DNA of 16,714 bases from RGIG3102 sp964507095 (GTDB lineage Bacteria; Bacillota; Clostridia; Oscillospirales; Ruminococcaceae). The notes beneath the pieces were generated by a model. The model worked only from the letters and a program-made list of their open reading frames with translations. It had not been told where the DNA came from and did not search any database. The stretch covers positions 1 through 16,714 of the forward strand of contig CAZDOS010000040.1 of assembly GCA_964507095.1 (NCBI GenBank). Reading direction: 5' to 3'. A program made the translations under genes and the position numbers. This document shows positions 1 through 6,395 of this stretch, in pieces. Each line of letters opens with the position of its first letter. Within the stretch, counting starts at the first letter, position 1.

Positions 1-663
1 GTGGTGATAGCACCTCCGTACGATCCGGAGCTTCAGTTCGTGAACTTTACCTTCATAAAGACAGGCAGGTTTACGGTCGCTCTGGTCGGAACGACCAGCA
101 GAGGCGAAGTCGCAACGAGAGTCATAAGGCTGTCGGGAGAGATCAAAGAGGAAGAGCTCAGTCAGATGGCCAGTGTGCTCAATCAGAAACTGACCTTCAG
201 ATGCTACTCGGATATCGACCAGGCATATTTCACACAGCTTTCCAATCGGCTCGGAAAGGAAAGCGAGGCCTACAGGGAACTGTTGAAGGGAACGCTCTCT
301 CTCATAGAGGAGGCTTCCAACAAGCCGGTCTTCGTCTACGGACAGGAAAATCTGGTATCAAGAGACATGTTCGGAGGCGGGATCGCGAACGTCCTCAAGC
401 TCCTGGCAAACACCAGCGAGCTGAAGAAACTGGTGACCCCGAGGTTTGACGGGATCTCAGTCGTATTCGGAGATGAGATCGGCATCATGGGCATGGACAG
501 CCTGTGCATCATATCCACAAGATATCATGCGGGCAACTCCCTCAACGGAGCAGTTGCGGTCGTCTGTCCGAGGACGGTGGATTACAAGAGGATGTTCCTT
601 GCCGTTGATTATTTCGCAAAACTGCTCACGCAGTCGATAACGGGAATTGAAGGAGAAAGGTAA
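1..663 (+). CDS. hrcA: Heat-inducible transcription repressor HrcA (C-terminal part, 5' end outside window)
   Basis: HrcA represses the dnaK and groE operons by binding CIRCE operators. This is the C-terminal part only: the reading frame is open from base 1, and the N-terminal winged-helix DNA-binding domain lies upstream of the window. The GTG at base 1 is therefore not the real start. The visible 220 residues match the HrcA core and C-terminal region. They include TAPPY-like VIAPPYDPEL at the left edge, GISVVFGDE (about residues 151-159), then CIISTRYHAG and the CPRTVDYKRM / VDYFAKLL ending typical of the family. The stop TAA overlaps the grpE start (TAATG), so the two are translationally coupled. 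CIRCE would be expected upstream of hrcA and cannot be seen here. The identification is firm from the ending and from the following grpE-dnaK-dnaJ. Confidence 0.93.
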   Translation: MVIAPPYDPELQFVNFTFIKTGRFTVALVGTTSRGEVATRVIRLSGEIKEEELSQMASVLNQKLTFRCYSDIDQAYFTQLSNRLGKESEAYRELLKGTLSLIEEASNKPVFVYGQENLVSRDMFGGGIANVLKLLANTSELKKLVTPRFDGISVVFGDEIGIMGMDSLCIISTRYHAGNSLNGAVAVVCPRTVDYKRMFLAVDYFAKLLTQSITGIEGER

Positions 664-1256
664 TGGATGAAAAGGAAAAGATGAACCGGGAAGAAGAGAT
701 GAAGCCCGAGGACCTGACTCCTGAAGCTGCGGCGGATGAGCGGGAAGGCGAAGAGATTGAGATAGAAGCTACTGTTGAGGATATAGAGACTCTGCAGAAC
801 CAGCTGATAGACACACAGTCAAGGCTGGAAAAAGCGGTCAAGGACCTGGATGATACCAAGAACGTATTCCAGAGGACGCTTGCGGAGTATGACAACTTCA
901 GAAAGAGGACAGCCAAGGAGAAGGCGGAGACCTTCAACAACGGCGTGATCAGTGCGGTGAATGCGATAATACCGGTGATCGACACGCTGGAGATGGCACT
1001 GAATGCCCCGACAGAGGATGAGAATTACAAGAAAGGCATTGAGATGACGCTGACGAGCGCTCAAAACGCGCTGAAGAAGCTGGGCGTCGAGGAGATAGAA
1101 GCCCTGGACAAGCCTTTCGATCCGAACATACATTCGGCGGTCATGCAGTCCGAGAAGGAAGGCGTGGAGCCGGGAATAGTGATCCGGCAGTTCCAGAAGG
1201 GCTACAGGATGGGCGACAGGGTCATAAGGCCTGCAGCCGTGACCGTCAGCTGTTAG
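663..1256 (+). CDS. grpE: Nucleotide exchange factor GrpE
   Basis: GrpE is the cytoplasmic co-chaperone that releases ADP from DnaK. The protein has 197 residues, usual for the family. The first 40 residues are acidic and Lys/Glu-rich. A long helix or coiled coil follows (about 38-95, with YDNFRKRTAKEKAE near its end), then the IPVIDTLEMAL segment. The C-terminal beta domain has GVEEIEALDKPFDPNIHSAV and the signature FQKGYRMGDRVIRPAAVTV (about 177-195). The start ATG overlaps the hrcA stop and is preceded by AAGGAG at about 650-655. The next gene, dnaK, follows after 82 bases. Nothing is unusual about the protein. Confidence 0.97.
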   Translation: MDEKEKMNREEEMKPEDLTPEAAADEREGEEIEIEATVEDIETLQNQLIDTQSRLEKAVKDLDDTKNVFQRTLAEYDNFRKRTAKEKAETFNNGVISAVNAIIPVIDTLEMALNAPTEDENYKKGIEMTLTSAQNALKKLGVEEIEALDKPFDPNIHSAVMQSEKEGVEPGIVIRQFQKGYRMGDRVIRPAAVTVSC

Positions 1257-1266
1257 TTTTGGCAAC

Positions 1267-1283
1267 AGGGTGCGATGCACCTT
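1267..1283 (+). promoter_or_regulatory. Small stem-loop in the grpE-dnaK spacer
   Basis: AGGGTGC and GCACCTT-like arms pair around a GAT loop (core GGTGC 1269-1273 with GCACC 1277-1281), followed by only three T. It is too weak to call a terminator. It could be an mRNA processing or stability element between grpE and dnaK. That role is inferred from position only. Confidence 0.25.
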
Positions 1284-1338
1284 TGCACTTATATTTAAAA
1301 ATCAGGTTACAACACATACATAAAGGAGAGAATGAACA

Positions 1339-3240
1339 ATGGGAAAGATCATAGGAATCGACTTGGGAACCACAAACTCATGCGTAGCAGTCATGGAAGG
1401 CGGCGAACCAGTCGTTATAGCAAACCCTGAAGGAGCAAGGACGACACCTTCAGTAGTTGGTTTTTCAAAGCAGGGTGAGAGACTGATCGGTCAGGTCGCA
1501 AAGCGTCAGGCCATCACCAACCCTGAAGGAACCGTATCATCCATCAAGAGAGAGATGGGCACCAATTACAGAGTCACGATAGACGGAAAGACATATACTC
1601 CTCAGGAGATATCCGCAATGATCCTCGCAAAGCTGAAGAGCGATGCCGAGAATTATCTCGGAGAGAAGGTCACGGAGGCCGTCATCACGGTTCCTGCATA
1701 CTTCAATGACGCACAGCGTCAGGCGACGAAGGATGCCGGCAAGATAGCAGGTCTTGACGTAAAGAGGATCATCAACGAGCCTACAGCCGCAGCTCTTGCA
1801 TACGGCGTCGACAAGGAACAGGATCAGAAGATCATGGTCTACGACCTGGGCGGCGGCACATTCGATGTTTCCATCATCGAGATGGGCGACGGCGTTCAGG
1901 AAGTTCTCGCAACAGCCGGCAACAACAGGCTGGGCGGCGATGACTTCGATAACAGGATCATCAATTGGATGGCCGATGAGTTCAAGAAGGACAACGGAAT
2001 CGACCTGAGAAATGACAAGATGGCAATGCAGAGACTTAAGGAAGCTGCAGAGAAGGCAAAGATCGAGCTGTCAGGCGTAATGCAGGCGCCGCAATTGGGG
2101 CAGAGATCCTTGATTTNNNNNNNNNNGCAGTCAGCCATCAACCTTCCGTTCATCACTGTTGACCGGACCGGTCCTAAGCACCTTGACATGACACTTACAA
2201 GAGCCAAGTTCGACGAGCTGACAGCTGACCTGGTCGAGGCGACCATGGGTCCTGTACGTCAGGCTCTGGCAGACTCAGGCCTTTCACCGAGCGATCTGAA
2301 CAAGGTCCTTCTGGTCGGCGGTTCGACAAGGATCCCTGCCGTTCAGGAAGCCGTAAAGAAGTACATGGGCAAGGAGCCATTCAAGGGCATCAACCCTGAT
2401 GAGTGTGTTGCTCTCGGCGCAGCCATCCAGGGCGGCGTTCTCGGCGGAGACGTCAAGGGCATCCTCCTTCTCGATGTAACGCCTCTTTCACTGGGCATCG
2501 AGACATACGGCGGCGTATTCACCAAGATCATTGAAAGGAATACCACAATTCCTACAAAGAAGAGCCAGATCTTCTCAACAGCCACGGACAACCAGCCTTC
2601 AGTACAGGTCAATGTTCTCCAGGGCGAGCGTGAGATGGCAAGAGACAACAAGAGCCTCGGCATCTTCAATCTCGACGGAATCGCTCCGGCACCGAGAGGC
2701 ATCCCTCAGATCGAGGTCACATTCGATATAGACGCCAACGGCATCGTTTCCGTATCGGCTCAGGACAAGGGCACAGGCAAGCAGCAGCAGATCACCATCA
2801 CATCTTCATCCAACATGTCCAAGGAAGACATCGACAAGGCAGTCCGTGAAGCCGAGCAGTATGCAGAGGAAGACAGAAAGCGCCGTGAAGAGGTCGAGAC
2901 CAGGAACCAGGCTGACACCATGGTATATCAGACAGAGAAGATGATCAAGGACATGGATGCCCAGCTGACCGATTCCGAGAAGACGGATCTGACAGCAAAG
3001 AAGGAAGCCGTACGCTCGGCTCTCAACGGCTCATCGATCGATGACATCAAGGCAAAGATGAACGAGCTTGAGTCGGCTCTCCATGCAGTTTCACAGAGAG
3101 TTTACTCACAGGCTCAGCAGGGCGGCGCACAGGCAGGCGGCGCTGATTACGGCCAGCAGAACTACGGCGGACGGAACTACGGTTCATCCGCGGGTAACGA
3201 CGACAATGTAGTTGACGCTGACTTCAAGGATGTCGACTAA
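1339..3240 (+). CDS. dnaK: Molecular chaperone DnaK (Hsp70), interrupted by a scaffold gap
   Basis: DnaK is the cytoplasmic Hsp70 ATPase that binds unfolded polypeptides with DnaJ and GrpE. The nucleotide-binding domain shows GIDLGTTNSCVAV (6-18), NEPTAAALAYG, DLGGGTFDVSI and VLLVGGSTRIPAV. The linker region LLLDVTPLSLGIET is followed by the substrate-binding domain, with NTTIPTKKSQIFSTA and VNVLQGER. A helical lid and a Gly/Gln-rich tail end in DDNVVDADFKDVD. The ATG is preceded by AAGGAG at 1323-1328. The conceptual product is 633 residues, but residues 250-264 (bases 2086-2130) do not belong to the family. The normal sequence reads straight from GVMQ to SAINLPFIT. Removing those 45 bases, which include ten N, leaves an in-frame 618-residue protein of ordinary length. 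The gene is very probably intact in the organism. Confidence 0.97.
   Translation: MGKIIGIDLGTTNSCVAVMEGGEPVVIANPEGARTTPSVVGFSKQGERLIGQVAKRQAITNPEGTVSSIKREMGTNYRVTIDGKTYTPQEISAMILAKLKSDAENYLGEKVTEAVITVPAYFNDAQRQATKDAGKIAGLDVKRIINEPTAAALAYGVDKEQDQKIMVYDLGGGTFDVSIIEMGDGVQEVLATAGNNRLGGDDFDNRIINWMADEFKKDNGIDLRNDKMAMQRLKEAAEKAKIELSGVMQAPQLGQRSLIXXXXQSAINLPFITVDRTGPKHLDMTLTRAKFDELTADLVEATMGPVRQALADSGLSPSDLNKVLLVGGSTRIPAVQEAVKKYMGKEPFKGINPDECVALGAAIQGGVLGGDVKGILLLDVTPLSLGIETYGGVFTKIIERNTTIPTKKSQIFSTATDNQPSVQVNVLQGEREMARDNKSLGIFNLDGIAPAPRGIPQIEVTFDIDANGIVSVSAQDKGTGKQQQITITSSSNMSKEDIDKAVREAEQYAEEDRKRREEVETRNQADTMVYQTEKMIKDMDAQLTDSEKTDLTAKKEAVRSALNGSSIDDIKAKMNELESALHAVSQRVYSQAQQGGAQAGGADYGQQNYGGRNYGSSAGNDDNVVDADFKDVD
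2117..2126. other. Assembly gap, 10 N, inside dnaK
   Basis: Ten undetermined bases fall in the subdomain IIB region of the DnaK nucleotide-binding domain. The preceding 31 bases (2086-2116) have no counterpart in DnaK proteins. The four bases before them (GCAG 2082-2085) reappear after the gap (2127-2130), so the two contig ends probably abut at GCAG. Confidence 0.97.
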
Positions 3241-3264
3241 GAAATAGTTTTAAAAGATACGGGA

Positions 3265-3300
3265 AAGGCGGGCAGATGTCCGCCTTGGCCCGGTACCGGG
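3265..3300 (+). promoter_or_regulatory. Two GC-rich stem-loops between dnaK and dnaJ
   Basis: The first is AAGGCGG (3265-3271) pairing with CCGCCTT (3280-3286) around an 8-base loop. The second is the 12-base perfect palindrome CCCGGTACCGGG (3289-3300). Neither is followed by a T-run, so they are not ordinary intrinsic terminators. They could lower read-through into dnaJ or mark a processing site in the heat-shock mRNA. The function is inferred from position. Confidence 0.45.
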
Positions 3301-3348
3301 GATGAACGGCAGAAATATCCCAAATAGAGAAGGAATGAGGAAGATCAA

Positions 3349-4506
3349 GTGGCAGCAGAAGAAAAAAGAGATTATTATGAGGTCCTTGGCGTGGACAAAA
3401 GCGCGACGGATGCTCAGATAAAGGCTGCGTACCGAAAACTGGCAAAGAAGTATCACCCGGACCTGAATCCGGGCGATGCGGAAGCGGAGAAGAAGTTCAA
3501 GGAAGCCAACGAGGCTTATGAGATACTGTCCGATCCGGAAAAGAAGCAGCGCTATGATGCGTACGGACATGCAGGCGTGGATCCGAACTACGGCGCAGGC
3601 GGCGGATTTGACGGATTCGGCGGATTCGGTGCCGAAGGCTTCGACATAAATGACATTTTCGGCTCCTTCTTTGGCGGCGGATTCGGTTCATCCCAGAGAA
3701 GAGCAAATCCGAACGCCCCCAGGAGAGGCGGCGACGTAAGAGCCAATGTCACCATTTCGTTCATGGAGGCAGCACAGGGCACGACCAAGACGGTGACGTT
3801 CTCAAGGAACGAGACCTGTCCGGAATGCCACGGTTCCTGCTGCAAGCCGGGAACTAGCGCGACCACCTGTCCTGACTGCCACGGAACGGGCTATGTCACA
3901 CAGCAGCAGCGCACTCCGTTCGGAGTGATGCAGAACACTGCTCCGTGCCCGAGATGTCAGGGAAAGGGAAGGATCATTTCCGATCCTTGCAAGAGATGCA
4001 GAGGAACAGGCTTTGTCGCCACCACGGTCAAGAAGGAAGTCGCGATACCGGCCGGTATCGACGACGACCAGAGCCTTGCACTCAGGGGACAGGGCCATGC
4101 CGGAACGAACGGCGGACCGTCCGGCGACGTGATAGTCGTCGTAACGGTAAAGCCGGATCCGGTCCTGCAGAGAAGAGATTACGATGTTTTCGTGACCGTT
4201 CCTATCACCTATTCCCAGGCTGTATTCGGAGCGGACATAGTGGTCCCTACAGTGGACGGAAAGGTTCAGTACAACATTCCTGAAGGCACGCAGAGCGGAA
4301 CAAGATTCCGTCTAAGGAGCAAGGGCATAAAGTATCTCAACGGAAGAGGCAGAGGCGATGAATATGTCACGGTCTCCGTGGAGATACCGAAGAAACTGAA
4401 CCGCGAGCAGAAAAAGGCTCTGGAGAATTTCGAGTCCACGCTGAAGGATGACAACTATGAGCAGAGAAAAGGCTTCTTCAAGAAACTGAAGGACCTTTTC
4501 GAGTGA
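3349..4506 (+). CDS. dnaJ: Chaperone protein DnaJ (type I Hsp40)
   Basis: DnaJ is the co-chaperone that delivers substrates to DnaK and stimulates its ATPase. The 385 residues have all type I parts. These are a J domain with the HPD triad at 36-38, a Gly/Phe-rich region (about 81-115), and a cysteine-rich zinc domain with four CxxC pairs (157/160, 174/177, 200/203, 214/217). The C-terminal substrate-binding domains include VPTVDGKVQYNIPEGTQSG. The start is GTG at 3349, chosen because GAGGA at 3337-3341 sits seven bases upstream and the J domain begins at once. The first zinc motif reads CPECHGSCCKPGT, where the family normally has GSGAKPGT, so two extra cysteines (164, 165) sit beside the zinc site. 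The gene ends the heat-shock operon; hairpins and a new promoter follow. Confidence 0.97.
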   Translation: MAAEEKRDYYEVLGVDKSATDAQIKAAYRKLAKKYHPDLNPGDAEAEKKFKEANEAYEILSDPEKKQRYDAYGHAGVDPNYGAGGGFDGFGGFGAEGFDINDIFGSFFGGGFGSSQRRANPNAPRRGGDVRANVTISFMEAAQGTTKTVTFSRNETCPECHGSCCKPGTSATTCPDCHGTGYVTQQQRTPFGVMQNTAPCPRCQGKGRIISDPCKRCRGTGFVATTVKKEVAIPAGIDDDQSLALRGQGHAGTNGGPSGDVIVVVTVKPDPVLQRRDYDVFVTVPITYSQAVFGADIVVPTVDGKVQYNIPEGTQSGTRFRLRSKGIKYLNGRGRGDEYVTVSVEIPKKLNREQKKALENFESTLKDDNYEQRKGFFKKLKDLFE

Positions 4507-4530
4507 TAAAGGAACATTTTTCCTTTGAAA

Positions 4531-4569
4531 TCATTAAATTTGGCAAAGTGAAAATTTAATGACATTTTT
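4531..4569 (+). terminator. Probable terminator after dnaJ (AT-rich hairpin)
   Basis: A perfect 11-base inverted repeat, TCATTAAATTT (4531-4541) with AAATTTAATGA (4552-4562), has a 10-base loop and is followed by CATTTTT. A smaller 7-base hairpin, AAAGGAA/TTCCTTT (4508-4526), precedes it. The stem is AT-rich, so termination may be incomplete. Because it lies just upstream of the next promoter it could also be an operator. Confidence 0.5.
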
Positions 4570-4578
4570 CAATTGCAA

Positions 4579-4607
4579 TAGACTACCTTAAAAAAAGGTG
4601 TTATAAT
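4579..4607 (+). promoter_or_regulatory. Extended -10 promoter for the CW_7 protein gene
   Basis: The -10 box is a perfect TATAAT (4602-4607) preceded by TG one base upstream (TGTTATAAT, extended -10). A -35-like TAGACT (4579-4584) lies at exactly 17 bases. Transcription would start near 4614, leaving a leader of about 50 bases. This looks like a strong vegetative sigma-A promoter. Confidence 0.85.
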
Positions 4608-4621
4608 GAGCGCAAAGGGAC

Positions 4622-4643
4622 GGATCCTTCGTTTTAAGGATCC
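4622..4643 (+). promoter_or_regulatory. 5' leader hairpin of the CW_7 gene
   Basis: GGATCCTT (4622-4629) pairs perfectly with AAGGATCC (4636-4643) across a six-base loop. The hairpin begins within about ten bases of the predicted transcription start and ends before the ribosome binding site (AGGAGA, 4655-4660). Its position suits a 5' stem that protects the mRNA from decay; that role is inferred. Confidence 0.6.
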
Positions 4644-4666
4644 AATATCGAAAAAGGAGAGTAAAA

Positions 4667-5151
4667 ATGGGACTTTTTGACAAGTTTAAGAAGAAGACTG
4701 AAGAAGCAAAGACTGAAGTCACTGAGACAAAGACAGCCGCCGCAGCAGCAGCAAACGAAGCGCTGAAGAAGGCTGAAGAGCTCAAGAAGAAGCGGGCAGA
4801 GGCCGCAGCAGCTGAGGAAGCCAAGCTGAAGGCAGAGGCAGAGAAGGCAGCCGCCGAAGCAAAGAAGGTCGAAGACCTCGCCAAGGAAGTCATCCGGGGC
4901 AAGTGGGGCAACGGTCAGGAGAGAAAAGACANNNNNNNNNNNNNNNNNNNNNNNNNNNNNNNNNNNNNNNNNNNNNNNNNNNNNNNNNNNNNNNNNNNNN
5001 NNNNNNNNNNNNNNNNNNNNNNNNNNNNNNNCTCGCCAAGGAAGTCATCCGGGGCAAGTGGGGCAACGGTCAGGAGAGAAAAGACAGACTGGCAGCAGCA
5101 GGCTATGACTATGCTAAGATCCAGGCAAAGGTCAACGAGCTTCTGAAGTAA
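4667..5151 (+). CDS. Lys/Ala/Glu-rich protein with C-terminal CW_7 (Cpl-7 type) repeat, interrupted by a gap
   Basis: The ATG follows AGGAGA (4655-4660). The N-terminus, MGLFDKFKKKTEEAK, looks like a short amphipathic basic helix. About 60 residues of Lys/Ala/Glu-rich heptad-like sequence follow, probably coiled coil or a long helix. The end is LAKEVIRGKWGNG, QERKDRLAAAGYDYAKIQ, then AKVNELLK. This matches the CW_7 motif (Pfam PF08230), known from the Cpl-7 phage lysozyme, where tandem copies bind peptidoglycan. There is no signal peptide or membrane segment, which is odd for a cell-wall-binding motif. A 100-N gap (4932-5031) is flanked by identical 55-base copies, so the frame shifts across it. 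Fusing the copies restores one frame of 109 residues with a single CW_7 unit. The true gene may instead carry more units. It stands alone between its own promoter and terminator. The function is unknown. Confidence 0.8.
4877..5086 (+). repeat. Exact 55-base direct repeat flanking the assembly gap
   Basis: Bases 4877-4931 and 5032-5086 are identical and encode LAKEVIRGKWGNGQERKD plus one further base. They abut the 100 N on both sides. Either they are the shared end of two overlapping contigs (55 is a common assembler k-mer length) or they belong to tandem CW_7 units that broke the assembly. Confidence 0.95.
4932..5031. other. Assembly gap, 100 N, inside the CW_7 gene
   Basis: Exactly 100 N, a customary placeholder for unknown gap length. 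The offset between the two flanking copies (155 bases) is not a multiple of three, so the given gap length cannot be right if the gene is intact. Confidence 0.97.
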
Positions 5152-5185
5152 TTTCCGACAGTCCGAAACAGACTAGAGAACGATT

Positions 5186-5218
5186 TGCAGTACGGCTTCT
5201 TGTCGTACTGCATTTTTT
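5186..5218 (+). terminator. Intrinsic terminator after the CW_7 gene
   Basis: TGCAGTACG (5186-5194) pairs perfectly with CGTACTGCA (5204-5212) over a nine-base loop and is followed by six T (5213-5218). It is a canonical Rho-independent terminator. Confidence 0.92.
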
Positions 5219-5248
5219 CTCAGAAAACTGATATATTTGTCAAATGTC

Positions 5249-5278
5249 TTGAAGGTTACCATTAAATAATATTAAAAT
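5249..5278 (+). promoter_or_regulatory. Candidate promoter of the FrnE-to-SGNH operon
   Basis: TTGAAG (5249-5254) and TAAAAT (5273-5278) are 18 bases apart in an AT-rich stretch. A start near 5285 fits the gene at 5315. TTGTCA at 5238-5243 or nearby gives no equally good -10 box. No other clear promoter was found before 11488, so this may drive ten genes. Confidence 0.55.
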
Positions 5279-5314
5279 ATATAGATAGAACAAAAACAGA
5301 CAGGAGAGTAGATT

Positions 5315-6010
5315 ATGAAGATCACATACTGGTCGGATTATGCATGCCCGTGGTGCTACATTGGAGTGTCACGGCTTAAGAATGCCATAAAGGAACTGGG
5401 CGTGGAAAGCCTGGTCACCCTGAAGATGAGGGCTTACCAGCTTGATCCGGGAGCTCCCCTCAAGGCAGAGAGCGACAATATCACAAAGGCCGCGGCAAGA
5501 TTCGGCGTCTCAAAGGAAGAGGCTATGGCAAAGATGCGGCAGATGTTCGACATGGCCAAGGCCAACGGAATAGAATTCAACTACGCAACAGCAAGGAACA
5601 CCAACACCTTCGACGCTCACAGGCTCACGAAGCTTGCCGAGAGCAAAGGTGACGAGAAGCTGCTGAATGCAATGATAGACAGACTGTACAAGGCATATTT
5701 CACGGACAACCTTGAGCTTGCGGACCATGAGACCCTTGTCGCCCTCGCAAAGGAAGCGGGACTTGACGAGACAGAGGTCAGAGAGATGCTCGCCGGCGAC
5801 AAATACGGCGATCTCGTGCTGGGAGACGAAAGACAGTCCGCTCTCTTCGGAGTGAGAGGAGTGCCGTTCTTCCTCGCCGGAATGTACAACATACCGGGAT
5901 GTATCGACAAGGACACCTGGATCAAGGTGCTGATGGAAGTGCTTCAGGCAAGCGGCGAGCTGGATACGATGTCCGGAATGGCCTGCGGTCCTGACGGCTG
6001 CGATTTCTAA
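5315..6010 (+). CDS. DsbA-family oxidoreductase, FrnE-like
   Basis: A cytoplasmic thioredoxin-fold protein of 231 residues from the DsbA/FrnE group, which contains thiol-disulfide oxidoreductases and 2-hydroxychromene-2-carboxylate isomerase relatives. The N-terminus carries the active-site CPWC (Cys11, Cys14) after the first strand. NTFDAHRL (97-104) is a hallmark of FrnE-like proteins. The cis-proline loop GVRGVPFF (Pro184) is present. A second cysteine pair, CGPDGC (224/229), closes the protein. There is no signal sequence, so it acts in the cytosol. The ribosome binding site CAGGAG lies 9-14 bases before the ATG. It is first in a tight gene series that also has a flavodoxin, which suggests thiol or electron-transfer chemistry. 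The substrate is unknown. Confidence 0.9.
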   Translation: MKITYWSDYACPWCYIGVSRLKNAIKELGVESLVTLKMRAYQLDPGAPLKAESDNITKAAARFGVSKEEAMAKMRQMFDMAKANGIEFNYATARNTNTFDAHRLTKLAESKGDEKLLNAMIDRLYKAYFTDNLELADHETLVALAKEAGLDETEVREMLAGDKYGDLVLGDERQSALFGVRGVPFFLAGMYNIPGCIDKDTWIKVLMEVLQASGELDTMSGMACGPDGCDF

Positions 6011-6022
6011 AGGGACAGACAG

Positions 6023-6376
6023 ATGGGATTGGCAGATATCTTCAGAAAAAAGACCGGCGTATCCTTTGAGGCCGTGGACAGCCCTGACAAGGCCCGGCTC
6101 ATGAACCGGGAAGGAGTGCTCGAAAGGATGTATCTGATGCCGCTGGAGTTCGGCGGAGAGGATTCGGCAAGGAATTATGTGCTCGTTCCGCGGGGAGTGA
6201 ACGCGCTTAAGGAAGAGATAGACGGCATGATAGCAGATCTTGTCGAGCAGGGCGAGATAACAGGCTACAAGGCGTCTCTTGAATACAAGGGAAAGAGCGT
6301 GGTCCCCAGCAAGGTGATCATACACGCGACAAAGGAAGGCAAGGAGAGGTTCACCGAGACCATAAACATCTGGTGA
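6023..6376 (+). CDS. Hypothetical protein, 117 residues
   Basis: I do not recognise this family. The ATG lies 13 bases after the FrnE-like stop, with AAAGGGA at about 6010-6015 as a weak ribosome binding site. The protein is soluble and mixed in charge. It has a basic start (MGLADIFRKKTG), then strands around ERMYLMPLEFGG and NYVLVPRG. A predicted helix (about 61-77, LKEEIDGMIADLVEQG) and a last strand pair, ASLEYKG and VPSKVIIHA, follow. There is no transmembrane segment, no cysteine and no catalytic signature. Its place between two redox genes is the only clue, and it could be a small partner of either. That it is a real gene is supported by its spacing and by uninterrupted coding across the intergenic-free block. 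Confidence 0.75.
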   Translation: MGLADIFRKKTGVSFEAVDSPDKARLMNREGVLERMYLMPLEFGGEDSARNYVLVPRGVNALKEEIDGMIADLVEQGEITGYKASLEYKGKSVVPSKVIIHATKEGKERFTETINIW

Positions 6377-6395
6377 ATTTAGACAGGAACAGAAA

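Noticed and set aside
1..3. GTG at base 1 as the hrcA start
   Set aside because: The family has a DNA-binding domain of about 100 residues before this point and the frame is open at the edge, so the gene is cut by the window.
1257..1338. A CIRCE operator ahead of dnaK
   Set aside because: No TTAGCACTC-like inverted repeat is present; the only hairpin has short unrelated arms. CIRCE is expected upstream of hrcA, outside the window.
1896..2246. Leftward open frame across the dnaK gap, with CPNCGA
   Set aside because: It is a shadow of dnaK; only the 31 foreign bases give the zinc-like motif, and there is no ribosome binding site.
5510..6325. Long leftward open frame of 271 residues opposite the FrnE-like gene
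   Set aside because: It lies antisense to two well-supported genes, has no recognisable domain, and its composition reflects the other strand.
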